Position numbers and translations under genes: made by a program | The notes under the pieces: model-generated | Databases searched by the model: none | Seen by the model: the letters and a program-made list of their open reading frames with translations, nothing else | Told to the model about the DNA's origin: nothing | NCBI GenBank assembly: GCA_902782445.1 | Contig: CACZNC010000002.1 | Coordinates: 32,080 to 96,079, forward strand | DNA from: an uncultured Ruminococcus sp. | GTDB taxonomy: Bacteria; Bacillota; Clostridia; Oscillospirales; CAG-272 | Length of the DNA stretch: 64,000 bases | Direction: 5' to 3' | Shown here: positions 36,884 to 45,515 of the stretch, in pieces | How the letters are laid out: the number at the start of each line of letters is the position of its first letter | How positions within the stretch are numbered: the first letter of the stretch is position 1

Positions 36884-36910
36884 ATCAGTGTCCTCCGAAG
36901 GAAGCAGTTC

Positions 36911-38014
36911 TCAGTTGAACGCGGAGGCGAGGGAGGAGGGGTCGAAGATCCGGTTCGCCTGCTCGTCGGTGAGTTCGATGCCGAAGACTTCCTTATAGTA
37001 GCTCTTCGTCTCGGCGGTGATGTCGAAGTCCTCGAAAAGTTCGGGATAGACGGTCTTCGCCATCCAGATCAGGGTGACGGGGGTGTCGACGCCGCAGGTG
37101 TAGCTCCGGTACATGCCGAGGGGCATTTTGTTGATCTTTCCGTTCACCACGGCGTCCACCGGGCTCCAGTCGTAGTTGCCGACCGTGTTGTTCAAGAGAT
37201 CGGCGGGCTGGGCGGCGTTGAAATTGGTGATGAGGATCCGGGTGGGATTCCAGGCGTAGATCTGTTCCATGCTGACGGCGGTGGAGTTGTCCGTCTCCAT
37301 CTCCTCGCCCACGTTCTTCGCGCCGACGGCATCCGCCCACCACTGTCCGAAGAAGTGCTTCCCGGAGGTGGTGATGGTGGAATCGTTGTACTGGAAGAGG
37401 AAGAAGATCTTCTCCCGCTCGGCGTCGCTCAGGCCGGAGACCCGCTCCTGCACCCGGTCGAAGACGTTTTTGCTGTAATTCTTCACGGTCTCGTACCGGT
37501 CGTTCTGGGGGAACATCTGGGAGAGCAGCAGGATCCAGTTGTTGAGGGTCTCGATGGCGTCGTAGTCCCATTTGCCCGCGGAGACGGACACGGCGGGGAT
37601 GCCGGCGTTGTCGAGCTGTTCACCGATCTGCTGGGTGCCGCCGTAGAACACCACGTCGGGTTCGAGCTTCAAAAGCTCTTCCACATTGACGGAGGTTCCG
37701 TCGATGAAATCGGTCTTCGCCTCGAGGATCTCCGGGTAGAGCTCGGAGAGGAGGCTGTTCTGGGCTGCGGTCATGCTGGGCTTCGCCATGCCGACGATCT
37801 TTGCGGCGGAGTCGAAGAAGACGGCCAGCACGGAGGGCAGCGGATAGATATCGCAGACGACGATGCGGTTGATCTCCTTCGGGAGCTCGACGGTGCGTCC
37901 CGCGTGGTCGGTGACGGTCTGAGTGCCGGATTTGGCCCCATCCGAAGCGCAGGAGGCGAAGGAGAAGAGGAGGGCGAAAACGAGAAGGACGGAGAGCAGG
38001 CGGAGGGATTTCAT
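36911..38014 (-). CDS. ABC importer substrate-binding lipoprotein, BtuF/FepB fold
   Basis: 367 residues. Signal MKSLRLLSVLLVFALLFSF and lipobox ASC (Cys near residue 22). The body is a class III (TroA/BtuF) two-lobe binding protein: VTDHAGRTVELPKEINRIVVCDIYPLPSVLAVF, KIVGMAKPSM, LLKLEPDVVFYGG, long connecting helix. Family ligands are siderophores, haem, cobalamin and free metals. The ATG overlaps the stop of the NifK-like gene (ATGA), so the importer and reductase are co-translated. It is the missing binding protein of the permease/ATPase set at 41263-43376. Confidence 0.9.
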   Translation of the reverse strand: MKSLRLLSVLLVFALLFSFASCASDGAKSGTQTVTDHAGRTVELPKEINRIVVCDIYPLPSVLAVFFDSAAKIVGMAKPSMTAAQNSLLSELYPEILEAKTDFIDGTSVNVEELLKLEPDVVFYGGTQQIGEQLDNAGIPAVSVSAGKWDYDAIETLNNWILLLSQMFPQNDRYETVKNYSKNVFDRVQERVSGLSDAEREKIFFLFQYNDSTITTSGKHFFGQWWADAVGAKNVGEEMETDNSTAVSMEQIYAWNPTRILITNFNAAQPADLLNNTVGNYDWSPVDAVVNGKINKMPLGMYRSYTCGVDTPVTLIWMAKTVYPELFEDFDITAETKSYYKEVFGIELTDEQANRIFDPSSLASAFN

Positions 38015-39168
38015 AGACGGTTTTCCTTTCTGAATGAATCAAAATCGGTGACGAGCCTGGGGATATCGCGGCGGAACAGTCTGCCGGAGAATCCCTCGTG
38101 GGGCAGGGGGACGAATCGGGTCCCCGGGGGGCAGATCGGGCGGTAGAGGGGATCGGCGATCATCACCTCCGCTCCGGAGAGAAGGGGCATGAGATCGTCC
38201 TCGTCCACGGCGCAGGGGATCCCGCCCGAAAGAAGGACCCCGTCCGTGTCCACGGCGGAGACGGCGCGGCAGGGGGATCCGGCGTCTGTGAGGGCGGAGG
38301 CGAGGGAGGCGGCCGTCACCCCTTCCCCGACGATCACACCCTTCGCGTCCGCCGTTCCGGGATCGGGCAGAAGCGGGGCGAGGTTACCCCCGGTCTCCGC
38401 CGCTTCTCTGACTGCCCGGGCGATCCGGTCGGTGAACATGGGACCGCAGGGAGTGCCCGCGACCCACGGGATGCCGAAGCGTTCGCCGAGCACCCGGGCC
38501 GCCCCGAATCCCGCCCCCGACACGACGAGGGACACGTGGGCCTCCCCCGCCCTTTCGATCTCGGCGAGAGTCGAGTCCATCGCAAAGCAGGAGAGGACTT
38601 CGATCCCCCGTGCGGCGAGGGCGGCTTTCATGGCTCCCGGCGTCCCGTTGACGGAGAAATCAAGGGGGGTCAGGCCGAGGAGGTTGACGGTGAGGGCCGC
38701 GGTCTTTTTCGAAGGATCCCGGACCATCCGCCGGGCGAGGGCTTCGAGGGCCATCCCCGCGCCGGAGATATAGGAGTGCATCCCATCCGTCGGAAAGCCG
38801 AAGGAGGGGATCCCGGTCTCCTCTTCGATCCTTGCGGCGACGGCGGCGAAATCCACCCCCGTCATCATGGGGATGGGCGTTCCGGCCACGGCGACAAAGG
38901 CGGGATGCAGTTCTTTCGCGGTCCGTACGCAGTCGCCGATCAGCTTTTCGTCGTCCCCGAGGATCGCTTCGGTCTCGGTGAGGGCGGAGATGAAGACGAG
39001 GGAATCCGTGTCGTACCAGCGGGGCTCGTCGTGGGTGTTGTAGGTGGAATTGCAGCCGGAGGCGTCGTGCATCACGGTCATCCCGCCGAGCTCGAAGAGG
39101 GCCGACGCGACGCCCGAGGTGTCCCCCGCATAGGTCGAAATGATCCTTGCCGTTTGCTTCACAGACAT
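38011..39168 (-). CDS. Nitrogenase component 1-like protein, NifK/BchB-like subunit
   Basis: 385 residues, shorter than NifK (about 520). The family layout is visible: LFELGGMTVMHDASGCNSTY (Cys39 matching the first P-cluster Cys), FISALTETEAILGDDEKL, FVAVAGTPIPMMTGVDF, AALTVNLLGLTPLD, and SGAGFGAARVLGERFGIPWVAGTPCGP. The Cys normally found in the second and third P-cluster positions is not seen (the GTPIPMMTG segment has none). It is therefore not a true nitrogenase subunit but a relative of the tetrapyrrole-reducing or methylthio-alkane-type systems. Start at 39168 overlaps the NifD-like gene by 10 bases. Confidence 0.82.
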   Translation of the reverse strand: MSVKQTARIISTYAGDTSGVASALFELGGMTVMHDASGCNSTYNTHDEPRWYDTDSLVFISALTETEAILGDDEKLIGDCVRTAKELHPAFVAVAGTPIPMMTGVDFAAVAARIEEETGIPSFGFPTDGMHSYISGAGMALEALARRMVRDPSKKTAALTVNLLGLTPLDFSVNGTPGAMKAALAARGIEVLSCFAMDSTLAEIERAGEAHVSLVVSGAGFGAARVLGERFGIPWVAGTPCGPMFTDRIARAVREAAETGGNLAPLLPDPGTADAKGVIVGEGVTAASLASALTDAGSPCRAVSAVDTDGVLLSGGIPCAVDEDDLMPLLSGAEVMIADPLYRPICPPGTRFVPLPHEGFSGRLFRRDIPRLVTDFDSFRKENRL

Positions 39169-40505
39169 GCGCCGCACCCCATTCCCTTGATCCCGATGAG
39201 CGACCGGGTGTCTTTTTCTTCCAGCCACGCCTCCTCCATCAGAGCCGCAAGCCCCGTGACCGCGTCGAAGCCCGTGAACCCGCCGTTTTCGACGATGTTC
39301 ACAAAATACGGAGTCGAGGCGAAATAGGCGGCTTTCTGCCCGACGGCGAGGGTCTTTTCCTCCCGGGTCCTCCCGGTTACCCGCATCACGGGATGGACGG
39401 TGGGGGAGAGCTTCAAGTCGGGGAATTCCGCGGCGAGGGCATCGAGATCCCCCCGCTCTTCCCCGCTCACCCCGTCGAGATACACCCGCTCCACCCGGAA
39501 TCCGTGACGCAGAAGGAGCAGGGCGAGGCTGAGGGGCCGGGAGAACGCGGTATAGTCGATCTCCACGGGCGCGTCCCCGATCGTCCTTTTGGCTCGGTCC
39601 AGCGCCTCCTCGCACCGCGCGATCTTCTCCCCGCAGTCGGGTCGGGGGATCCCCATGGCGTCGGAGAGGGCGTCGAGATTCGCTTCGATTTCGTCGTATC
39701 CGAAGCTGAACGGCAGGCAGAGGTGCTTCATCCCGTGCTTTTCCGCCAGCAGTTTTCCGGCGGGGACGGCGGCGGGCTGGTTCGTCACGCAGACGGAGGC
39801 CTCCGCCAGAGCGAGATATTCCTCCCAGGTCCGGGTACGCGGGATCTCGCAGAGGGTCTTTCCCCCGGCCCGGAGCAGAGCGGGAATGTTCCCTCCGTCG
39901 TCCGAGGCGAAATCGTTCCCGGTGACGAGGACTTTCCCGGGATCCTTCGGTCTCTCTTTCAGCAGGCTGTACAGCTGACGCCGCATGAGCTGATCCGGGG
40001 TCAGGCCGGACTTGCGCATGATGGGATTCATGTAGCAGTCCGTGAACGCCACCGTCGGGAATCTTTCGCGGAGTTCCCGGTACATGTGGTCGAGATCCGC
40101 GCCCATGAAGTGGTGGATGCAGCTGGTGTAGACGAGGACGGCGGGGGGCAGGGCGGGCAGTTTTTCGAGGATATCCGTCACGCCCTCGACGAGCAGATCT
40201 TCGAGATCCCCGTCCGTGACGTTGTTTTCCCGGACCGCCACGGTGGAGAACCGGTCCGAGGTCCCCATCTCCGCCGCTGTCAGCACCACGCCCCGGAGGC
40301 ATCCCTGGGCGCAGACGAAGATCTCGTGGGCCTCGGGGATCAGCATCCCGGTGTGGACGATGTTCCAGGTTCCCCGGGCCGGCGCGGAGTATTCGAGTCC
40401 CGTGTCGAAGAGGTTCGAGGGGTCCGCGTCCTTCGCCCGGACTTCCCTCATAACCGGGGATCCCCCGAGACGCCTCAGCCCGCGGACAGTTTCTGTTCCG
40501 TTCAT
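39159..40505 (-). CDS. Nitrogenase component 1-like protein, NifD/BchN-like subunit
   Basis: 448 residues. Motifs: [12 protein letters not shown] (Ser40 where NifD has its first cluster Cys), [11 protein letters not shown] (Cys65, Cys69), [15 protein letters not shown] (Cys129), and a Rossmann-type C-terminal half ending [11 protein letters not shown], an unusual Cys pair at the extreme C-terminus. Three plausible FeS ligands remain, enough for a bridging 4Fe-4S or reduced P-cluster shared with the NifK-like partner, as in dark-operative protochlorophyllide reductase. FeMo-cofactor ligands cannot be identified. ATG at 40505 overlaps the NifH-like stop (ATGA). Confidence 0.82.
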   Translation of the reverse strand: MNGTETVRGLRRLGGSPVMREVRAKDADPSNLFDTGLEYSAPARGTWNIVHTGMLIPEAHEIFVCAQGCLRGVVLTAAEMGTSDRFSTVAVRENNVTDGDLEDLLVEGVTDILEKLPALPPAVLVYTSCIHHFMGADLDHMYRELRERFPTVAFTDCYMNPIMRKSGLTPDQLMRRQLYSLLKERPKDPGKVLVTGNDFASDDGGNIPALLRAGGKTLCEIPRTRTWEEYLALAEASVCVTNQPAAVPAGKLLAEKHGMKHLCLPFSFGYDEIEANLDALSDAMGIPRPDCGEKIARCEEALDRAKRTIGDAPVEIDYTAFSRPLSLALLLLRHGFRVERVYLDGVSGEERGDLDALAAEFPDLKLSPTVHPVMRVTGRTREEKTLAVGQKAAYFASTPYFVNIVENGGFTGFDAVTGLAALMEEAWLEEKDTRSLIGIKGMGCGACL

Positions 40506-41263
40506 CCGATCCCTCCCGCGGCTTCGATCACCCGATCGGCGAGGGCCCGGTATTCCGCCGCCATTTCGCTCTCCGGGAACGCCTCGATCACCGTCTTCCC
40601 GCGTTCTTCCGCTTCGAGGACGGTGTCGCTGCGGCTGAGGGTCCCGACGATCTTCGATCCGATGTCCCGGGCCAGTTCCTCGACCTTCTCCTCCTCGTTC
40701 TTCACGTTCCGGCGGTTGAGGATCAGTCCGGCGAAGTCCGCGTAGCCCCGGTTCCCGAATCCCTCCACGGCCACGGCGATGTTGGCGGCCGCGTGGATGG
40801 ACATGTTCTCGCCGGAGGTGACGACGAACACGTGCTGGGCGTACCCCGGCCGCATGGGCATGGTGAATCCGCCGCAGACCACGTCCCCGAGCACGTCGTA
40901 AAAGACCACCTCGGGCTTCGCGATCTCGTAGGCGCCTTTTTCCTTCAGTTTTTCGAGGGCGGCGATGATCCCCCGTCCCGCGCAGCCCGTGCCCGGCGAG
41001 GGTCCCCCCGCTTCCGCGCAGACGACGCCGCCGAATCCCTCCCGGATCATGTCCCCGAGTTCGAAGGCGTTCCCCCGCTCCCGGACCAGTTCCAGCACGG
41101 TCTTCATGGGCTCCCCGCCCCGCAGCAGAGCCGTGGAATCCGCCTTCGGGTCGCACCCGATCTGCATCACCCGGATCCCCCGTTCCGCAAGGGCGGCCGA
41201 CAGATTGGAAACGGTGGTGGACTTGCCGATCCCGCCTTTTCCGTATACCGCGATCCTGACCAT
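40502..41263 (-). CDS. Nitrogenase iron protein-like ATPase (NifH family)
   Basis: 253 residues, ATP-dependent electron donor to the component 1-like pair. All key elements are intact: P-loop GKGGIGKST (residues 8-16), switch DPKADST, Cys94 in GTGCAGRG and Cys130 in [16 protein letters not shown], the two ligands of the 4Fe-4S cluster held between two subunits. It is shorter than NifH (about 290) at the C-terminus, like the non-nitrogen-fixing homologues. It shares a TGATG overlap with the ABC ATPase gene and ATGA with the NifD-like gene. Confidence 0.92.
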   Translation of the reverse strand: MVRIAVYGKGGIGKSTTVSNLSAALAERGIRVMQIGCDPKADSTALLRGGEPMKTVLELVRERGNAFELGDMIREGFGGVVCAEAGGPSPGTGCAGRGIIAALEKLKEKGAYEIAKPEVVFYDVLGDVVCGGFTMPMRPGYAQHVFVVTSGENMSIHAAANIAVAVEGFGNRGYADFAGLILNRRNVKNEEEKVEELARDIGSKIVGTLSRSDTVLEAEERGKTVIEAFPESEMAAEYRALADRVIEAAGGIG

Positions 41264-42333
41264 CAGAAATCTCCCTCCTCCGGCGCGGCGGTGGCTTTCA
41301 CGCGCACCCCCCCGATCCGGGTCAGCCTGTCCGTGAGGGATAGGATCTCCCTCTCCGGCGCGTTCAATATGACGTTGATGATGTGGTACTCCCCCGAGGG
41401 CATTCCCATCCGCCCCGCGATGAAGTCCCGATATTCGTGAAACAGGGCGTTGACGGCCCCCGCGAGCTCGTAATCCCGGAACAGCACCGAGATCACGGCG
41501 ACTGAATTCCCCCCGGTCTTCTTCCCCGTCTTCGGCCCCTCCGAGAGGCGCAGGGGCAGGATGCTCCGGTAGACGTTGCCGGGGGTCTCGAATTCCCGGA
41601 TCACCGCCTCGACGCCGAAGGCCTCCTCGATGTTCTCCTCCGTCACCACCTTCGCCGTCTCCCCGAAGAGGCTCTGCCCGCCCTTTTTCAAAATCAGGGA
41701 GCGGGAGGCGCGGGTGAGGGCGTGCTCGGGATAGTGGGTGTTGAAGATCACCGCCATTCCGTCCCGGGCGAGGCGGCTGAGGGCCTCCAGCACGATGAGC
41801 TGGTTGCGGAAGTCGAGATTCGATTCGGGCTCGTCCAGGATCAACAGCTCCGGTTCCGCGGCGAGGGCCCGGGCGATCAGCACCATCTGGACCTCGCCCC
41901 CGCTCATTTCGGTGCACCGCTTCGGGAGCAGGTCCCCGATCCCGAGCTCCCCGGCGATCTTCCGGGCGATCTTCCGGTCCGCCTCTCCGGGGGAGGAGAA
42001 GACGCCCATTTTTCCGATCCGGCCTAAGAGGATCATGTCCTCGGCAGGCAGGGAGGTGACGTTTCCCCTCGCCTGGGGGACATAGGAGATCCGGCTCCGC
42101 ATTCGCTTTTCCGGGATCCCGCGGATATCCTCCCCGTCGAGGGCCGAGCGACCGGCGTCCCAGCGGAGGAATCCCATCAGGCAGCGCAGAAGGGTGGTCT
42201 TCCCCGCTCCGTTCGGGCCGAGGACCGCGACGAGCTCCCCGGATTCCGCGCTCATATTCAGGTTTTCGATGACGGGGACGCCTCGCTTATACGCGAAGGA
42301 TCCCCCTTCCACCGTCAGTTTCACAGCCGCCAT
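41263..42333 (-). CDS. ABC transporter ATPase (FecE/BtuD type) fused to a TM1266-like domain
   Basis: 356 residues. Residues 1-235 are an ABC domain: Walker [10 protein letters not shown] (39-47), signature MSGGEVQM, Walker [14 protein letters not shown], His in FNTHYPEHA. After a linker, residues about 276-350 ([49 protein letters not shown]...) match the separate protein encoded at 43373, sharing the GRMG(I/M)P core. That small domain is the TM1266 family, named from its neighbourhood with [FeFe] hydrogenase genes. A fusion to an import ATPase suggests ligand- or metal-dependent control of uptake. ATG at 42333 overlaps the permease gene by 13 bases. Confidence 0.88.
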   Translation of the reverse strand: MAAVKLTVEGGSFAYKRGVPVIENLNMSAESGELVAVLGPNGAGKTTLLRCLMGFLRWDAGRSALDGEDIRGIPEKRMRSRISYVPQARGNVTSLPAEDMILLGRIGKMGVFSSPGEADRKIARKIAGELGIGDLLPKRCTEMSGGEVQMVLIARALAAEPELLILDEPESNLDFRNQLIVLEALSRLARDGMAVIFNTHYPEHALTRASRSLILKKGGQSLFGETAKVVTEENIEEAFGVEAVIREFETPGNVYRSILPLRLSEGPKTGKKTGGNSVAVISVLFRDYELAGAVNALFHEYRDFIAGRMGMPSGEYHIINVILNAPEREILSLTDRLTRIGGVRVKATAAPEEGDF

Positions 42334-43376
42334 CCCTCCGTTCTCCGCATGAGGAAGATGAAGAACGGCGCGCCGATCATGGCCGTCAGGATCGAAATCG
42401 GCAGATCCGACGGGGAGATCGTGCGGGCCGCCGTGTCGACGACGACGAGGAACGCCGCCCCGAGGAACACCGACGCGGGCAGGAGTTTTCTGTGGTCCCC
42501 GCCGAAGCGCATCCGGCAGATATGGGGCACCAGCAGTCCCACCCATCCGACCTGACCGCACATCGACACGGAGGAGGCGGTCACGAGGGTGGCGCAGAGG
42601 ATCACCGTCCCCCGCAGCAGGCGCACGTTGACCCCGGAGGCCCGGATCTCGTCCTCGCCGAGGGGCAGAAGGTTCATCCGCCAGCGGAGCAGGAGCAGGA
42701 CGGCGATCCCGAAGAGAACGGGAGGCGCGCCGAGGGCCAGTTCCCGGTATCCGGCGGCTCCGAGGGTGCCCATGAGCCAGTAGGTGATGGAGGGCAGTTC
42801 GGTCTCGGTGTCCGCCGTGAATTTCACGAAGGAGATCAGGGCGTTGAAGAGCGAGCCCATCATGATGCCCGCCAGCACCACGCCGGAAAGTCCCTGTCTC
42901 CGTCCGCCTCCCCCGCAGAGCGCCGTCAACAGGACCGCGGCTCCCCCCATCGCGAGGGCCATGAGCTGGACTCCGACGAGCTTCATGCCGAGAAGCAGTC
43001 CGAGGGCCGCGCCGAAGGATGCGCCGGACGCCACGCCCAGTGTGTCCGGGGTGGCCAGGGGATTCGAAAACAGGCTCTGGAACGCGCATCCCGCCGCGGA
43101 GAGCCCCGCCCCCGTCAGAAGCCCCAAAAGGATTCTCGGGAGCCGGATCCGCCAGAGGGTCGATTCCACGAGCATGGTCCCTCCCTCCCCCCCGGTCAGC
43201 TTCGCGCCGATGGAGCGGAGGACGTCCGCCGGGGAGAGCGGGATCCGTCCGATGCAGAGGCAGGCCGCCGCCGTGACAAGGGGCAGAAGGATCAGAAAGA
43301 TCCACCGCGCGGCCGGGGGAATCTTCGCGCCCCGGTTCTCCACCCTGCCCGGAACGGCCTTGTTCGTCCGCTTCAT
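42321..43376 (-). CDS. ABC transporter permease, FecCD/BtuC family
   Basis: 351 residues, about ten predicted helices, inner membrane. Family signatures: RIRLPRILLGLLTGAGLSAAGCAFQSLFSNPLATPDTLGVASGASFGAALG near residues 75-125, and GQVGWVGLLVPHICRMRFGGDHRKLLPAS near residues 285-312. Such permeases move ferric siderophores, haem or cobalamin. Only one permease gene is present, so it should act as a homodimer. Start overlaps the TM1266 gene stop (ATGA). Confidence 0.93.
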   Translation of the reverse strand: MKRTNKAVPGRVENRGAKIPPAARWIFLILLPLVTAAACLCIGRIPLSPADVLRSIGAKLTGGEGGTMLVESTLWRIRLPRILLGLLTGAGLSAAGCAFQSLFSNPLATPDTLGVASGASFGAALGLLLGMKLVGVQLMALAMGGAAVLLTALCGGGGRRQGLSGVVLAGIMMGSLFNALISFVKFTADTETELPSITYWLMGTLGAAGYRELALGAPPVLFGIAVLLLLRWRMNLLPLGEDEIRASGVNVRLLRGTVILCATLVTASSVSMCGQVGWVGLLVPHICRMRFGGDHRKLLPASVFLGAAFLVVVDTAARTISPSDLPISILTAMIGAPFFIFLMRRTEGWRL

Positions 43377-43630
43377 TCTTTTGAAATCACGCCGGAATAG
43401 GCGGTCTTCACGCTGACCCCGGGCAGACGTCCGATCTTCCCGCTGAGGGCGGCGGCCGTGTCCTGGGGGGCGTCGAGGGCGATGGAAATGATGTTCACCC
43501 CCCGCTTCCGGTAGGGGATGCCCATTCTCCCGATGATAAAGGACCCGTAGTCGTGCAGGATCGCGTTGATCTGCTCGGCGGAATCGGGATTTTCGACAAT
43601 GATGCTCATGACGGCGATCCGGGTCTCCAT
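43373..43630 (-). CDS. TM1266-family small protein
   Basis: 85 residues, a ferredoxin-like/ACT-type fold by pattern (METRIAVMSIIVENPDSAEQINAILHDYGSFIIGRMGIPYRKRGVNIISIALDAP...GVSVKTAYSGVI). Homologous to the C-terminal domain of the ABC ATPase two genes on. The family is annotated as a putative regulator of iron-only hydrogenase systems; no DNA-binding motif is apparent. It is the first gene of the nitrogenase-like operon. AGGAGG precedes the ATG by 6 bases. Confidence 0.85.
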   Translation of the reverse strand: METRIAVMSIIVENPDSAEQINAILHDYGSFIIGRMGIPYRKRGVNIISIALDAPQDTAAALSGKIGRLPGVSVKTAYSGVISKE

Positions 43631-43650
43631 GTTATCCTCCTGAATGTAGT

Positions 43651-43942
43651 ATAGGGGAGACGCGGCTTCTTTGAAAAGAAGCCTGGCAAGAAACTTCAAT
43701 GGGGGGTAGGACAAGGTTATACCAATCAAGTGCGGTTTAACCCCGGCACACCAATATAGCTATCCAACCTTATCAGAGTTATCGTTCGTGAGCTCACATG
43801 TTTCGGCTGACGTCAGCGAGAATTCCCAAAGGGGATTCTCGGGGGTGGGATGGTCCGTGTCATGTTTGGATAAATGGTATTCCCACCCCGTCGTTCGCAT
43901 TCTGCGGGGAGCGATCGAAACCCATGAAGTCAGCTTCGGAAA
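43651..43942 (+). repeat. Repeat A, long form, copy 1
   Basis: About 290 bases, also at 50745 and 60268, with shorter versions at 45355, 52440 and 63815. L end: GGCTTCTT/AAGAAGCC hairpin and GGCAAGAA; R end: GCGATCGAAACCCATGAAG. Between GAGCTCA and TTCGCAT is an insert of roughly 95 bases with hairpins GAGAAT...ATTCTC (43818-43840) and GGGGTGGGAT...ATTCCCACCCC (43842-43889). Nothing else of note occupies 43631-44148 apart from weak GC hairpins near 44000. Confidence 0.8.
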
Positions 43943-44148
43943 TGGAAAACTGAAAAAACAAAAATCCGTCGTACCAGAAAGGCGCGGCGGAAAAGAGTCC
44001 CCCTCCGGGGATTTTTTCGGATTCCGTCACCTTTCAGTCAGACATGCTTTGTGTCAGGTACGTCCCGGATAGTATACCCCGGAGGGAGGAAAAAGTCAAG
44101 GGGATGGGAAAAAGTTTCGACTCCGTTCAAAAACAGGTCAAACGCCGC

Positions 44149-45198
44149 TCAGATCTCGACTTCCCGGTGGGCTTCGGCGGAGCGGTAGATGCCGTCGAGC
44201 ATGCGCTGGATCACGAGGGCGTCTTCCATCGGGGAGATCGGGGTCTTGCCGGTGTTGAGGCAGTCCACGAAGTGCTTGATCTCGTCGAGATAGAAGTCGT
44301 TGCCGGGGACTTCGATCTTGATGTCGGTCAGCTTGCCGTTCTCGTCCGTGCCGTGGATGGTGAGGGGCTCGAAGGTGCAGCCCGCTTTGGAGCCGAAGAT
44401 CTTGCTGTAAAATTCCTCGGGCATGTTCTGGGTCCAGGAGGCCTCGGCGATCATGGCCTTGCCGCCCTCGAAGCGGAAGAAGACGCTGGCGGAGTCCTCC
44501 ACGTCGTAGATCTCAGCGTCCGGTCTGTCCACGCCGCCCCAGGTGAAGGAGGCCTCGGCGTTGTTCTTGCCGATGCGGTAGGAGGTTTCGGCGGAGACGG
44601 TCAGCGGGGTGGGTCTGCCCATCAGATACCAGGTGCGGTCGATGGCATGGACGCCGATATCGAGCACGGGACCGCCGCCCGCGAGAGCCTTGTTGGTGAA
44701 CCAGCTTCCGGGCGAGCCGCGGCGTCTGGTGTAGGCGGTCTTGGCGTAATAGATCTCTCCGAACACGCCTTGGTCCCGCAGTTCGATGAACTTCTGCTGC
44801 TCGTTGCCGTACCGGGTGCAGACGGCGAGCATGAAGGTCACGCCCGCTTCCCTGATCGCGTCTGCCATGGCAAGTCCCTGCTCGAGGCTGGCGGCGAGGG
44901 GCTTTTCGCAGAGGACGTGCTTCCCTGCCTTCGCGGCGGCGATGGTGACGGGGGCGTGCGCTGCCGTCCAGGTGCAGACGTCGATGTAGTCCACGTCCGG
45001 TTCTGCGGCGAGAAGAGCTTCCACGGAGTCGTACCAGTGGGGGATCCCGTATTTCTCGGCGGCGGCTTTGGCCTTTTCCGGCACGATATCCGCGCAGGCG
45101 ACGACCTCGACCTGATCCTTCATCTTCGCGTAAGACGGAAAATGCGCGTAACCCGCGATGCTCCCGCAGCCGACCACGCCGACTTTCAGTTTTTTCAT
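44149..45198 (-). CDS. Gfo/Idh/MocA-family oxidoreductase
   Basis: 349 residues, cytosolic NAD(P)-dependent dehydrogenase acting on sugars or inositols. N-terminal Rossmann start KVGVVGCGSIAGYAH, then DVCTWTAAHAPVTIAAAKAGKHVLCEKPLA with the EKP motif (catalytic Lys) near residue 96, and a C-terminal GFO domain with GGGPVLDIGVHAID (catalytic Asp/His pair). Of two close ATGs the one at 45198 has AAAGGATG at good spacing. Transcribed alone from 45273. Substrate not predictable. Confidence 0.9.
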   Translation of the reverse strand: MKKLKVGVVGCGSIAGYAHFPSYAKMKDQVEVVACADIVPEKAKAAAEKYGIPHWYDSVEALLAAEPDVDYIDVCTWTAAHAPVTIAAAKAGKHVLCEKPLAASLEQGLAMADAIREAGVTFMLAVCTRYGNEQQKFIELRDQGVFGEIYYAKTAYTRRRGSPGSWFTNKALAGGGPVLDIGVHAIDRTWYLMGRPTPLTVSAETSYRIGKNNAEASFTWGGVDRPDAEIYDVEDSASVFFRFEGGKAMIAEASWTQNMPEEFYSKIFGSKAGCTFEPLTIHGTDENGKLTDIKIEVPGNDFYLDEIKHFVDCLNTGKTPISPMEDALVIQRMLDGIYRSAEAHREVEI

Positions 45199-45244
45199 AG
45201 TGCTCATCCTTTCCGTATTTCGGGCGTTACCCGGAGTCACCCAC

Positions 45245-45273
45245 ATTATAGCGTGAAGCCGGGAGAAAATCAA
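45245..45273 (-). promoter_or_regulatory. Promoter of the Gfo/Idh/MocA gene
   Basis: TTGATT (45273-45268), 17-base spacer, TATAAT (45250-45245). Confidence 0.6.
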
Positions 45274-45293
45274 GGCTTTGGGGGTTTTTTCGC

Positions 45294-45334
45294 AAAAAAG
45301 AATCCCGCTCTGACTGTCCGGTCCTGCGGGATTC
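45294..45334 (-). terminator. Terminator of the exopolysaccharide regulatory operon
   Basis: Minus strand: GAATCCCGC and GCGGGATTC arms (45334-45300) followed by TTTTTT. It lies beyond a repeat A copy, 180 bases after the kinase stop. Confidence 0.7.
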
Positions 45335-45354
45335 CCGTTCCATATTCATACCAT

Positions 45355-45505
45355 ATTCCTTCTATAAAGCTGTCTTCATGGGTTTTGATCGCTCTCCGTA
45401 GAATGCGAACGGCCTTGCCGTGAGCTCGCGAAGGATAACCCTGATATGGTTATTTCAGAAGTTCTTGCCAGGCTTCTTTCAAGAAGCCGCGTAACCCCTT
45501 AGAAG
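45355..45505 (-). repeat. Repeat A, short form, copy 4
   Basis: Both ends of repeat A are present in reverse orientation, but the central insert is replaced by the hairpin ACGGC-CTT-GCCGT (45409-45421), and part of the L-side middle is missing. Confidence 0.7.
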
Positions 45506-45515
45506 GGATTTAGTA

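Noticed and set aside
38011..41263. True nitrogen-fixing nitrogenase
   Set aside because: Component 1-like proteins are too short, lack several P-cluster cysteines, and no nifE, nifN, nifB or cofactor genes are present.
43788..44072. Small open frames inside repeat A copies (also near 50830 and 60428)
   Set aside because: They recur only because the repeat recurs; no ribosome sites, and the frame is interrupted differently in each copy.
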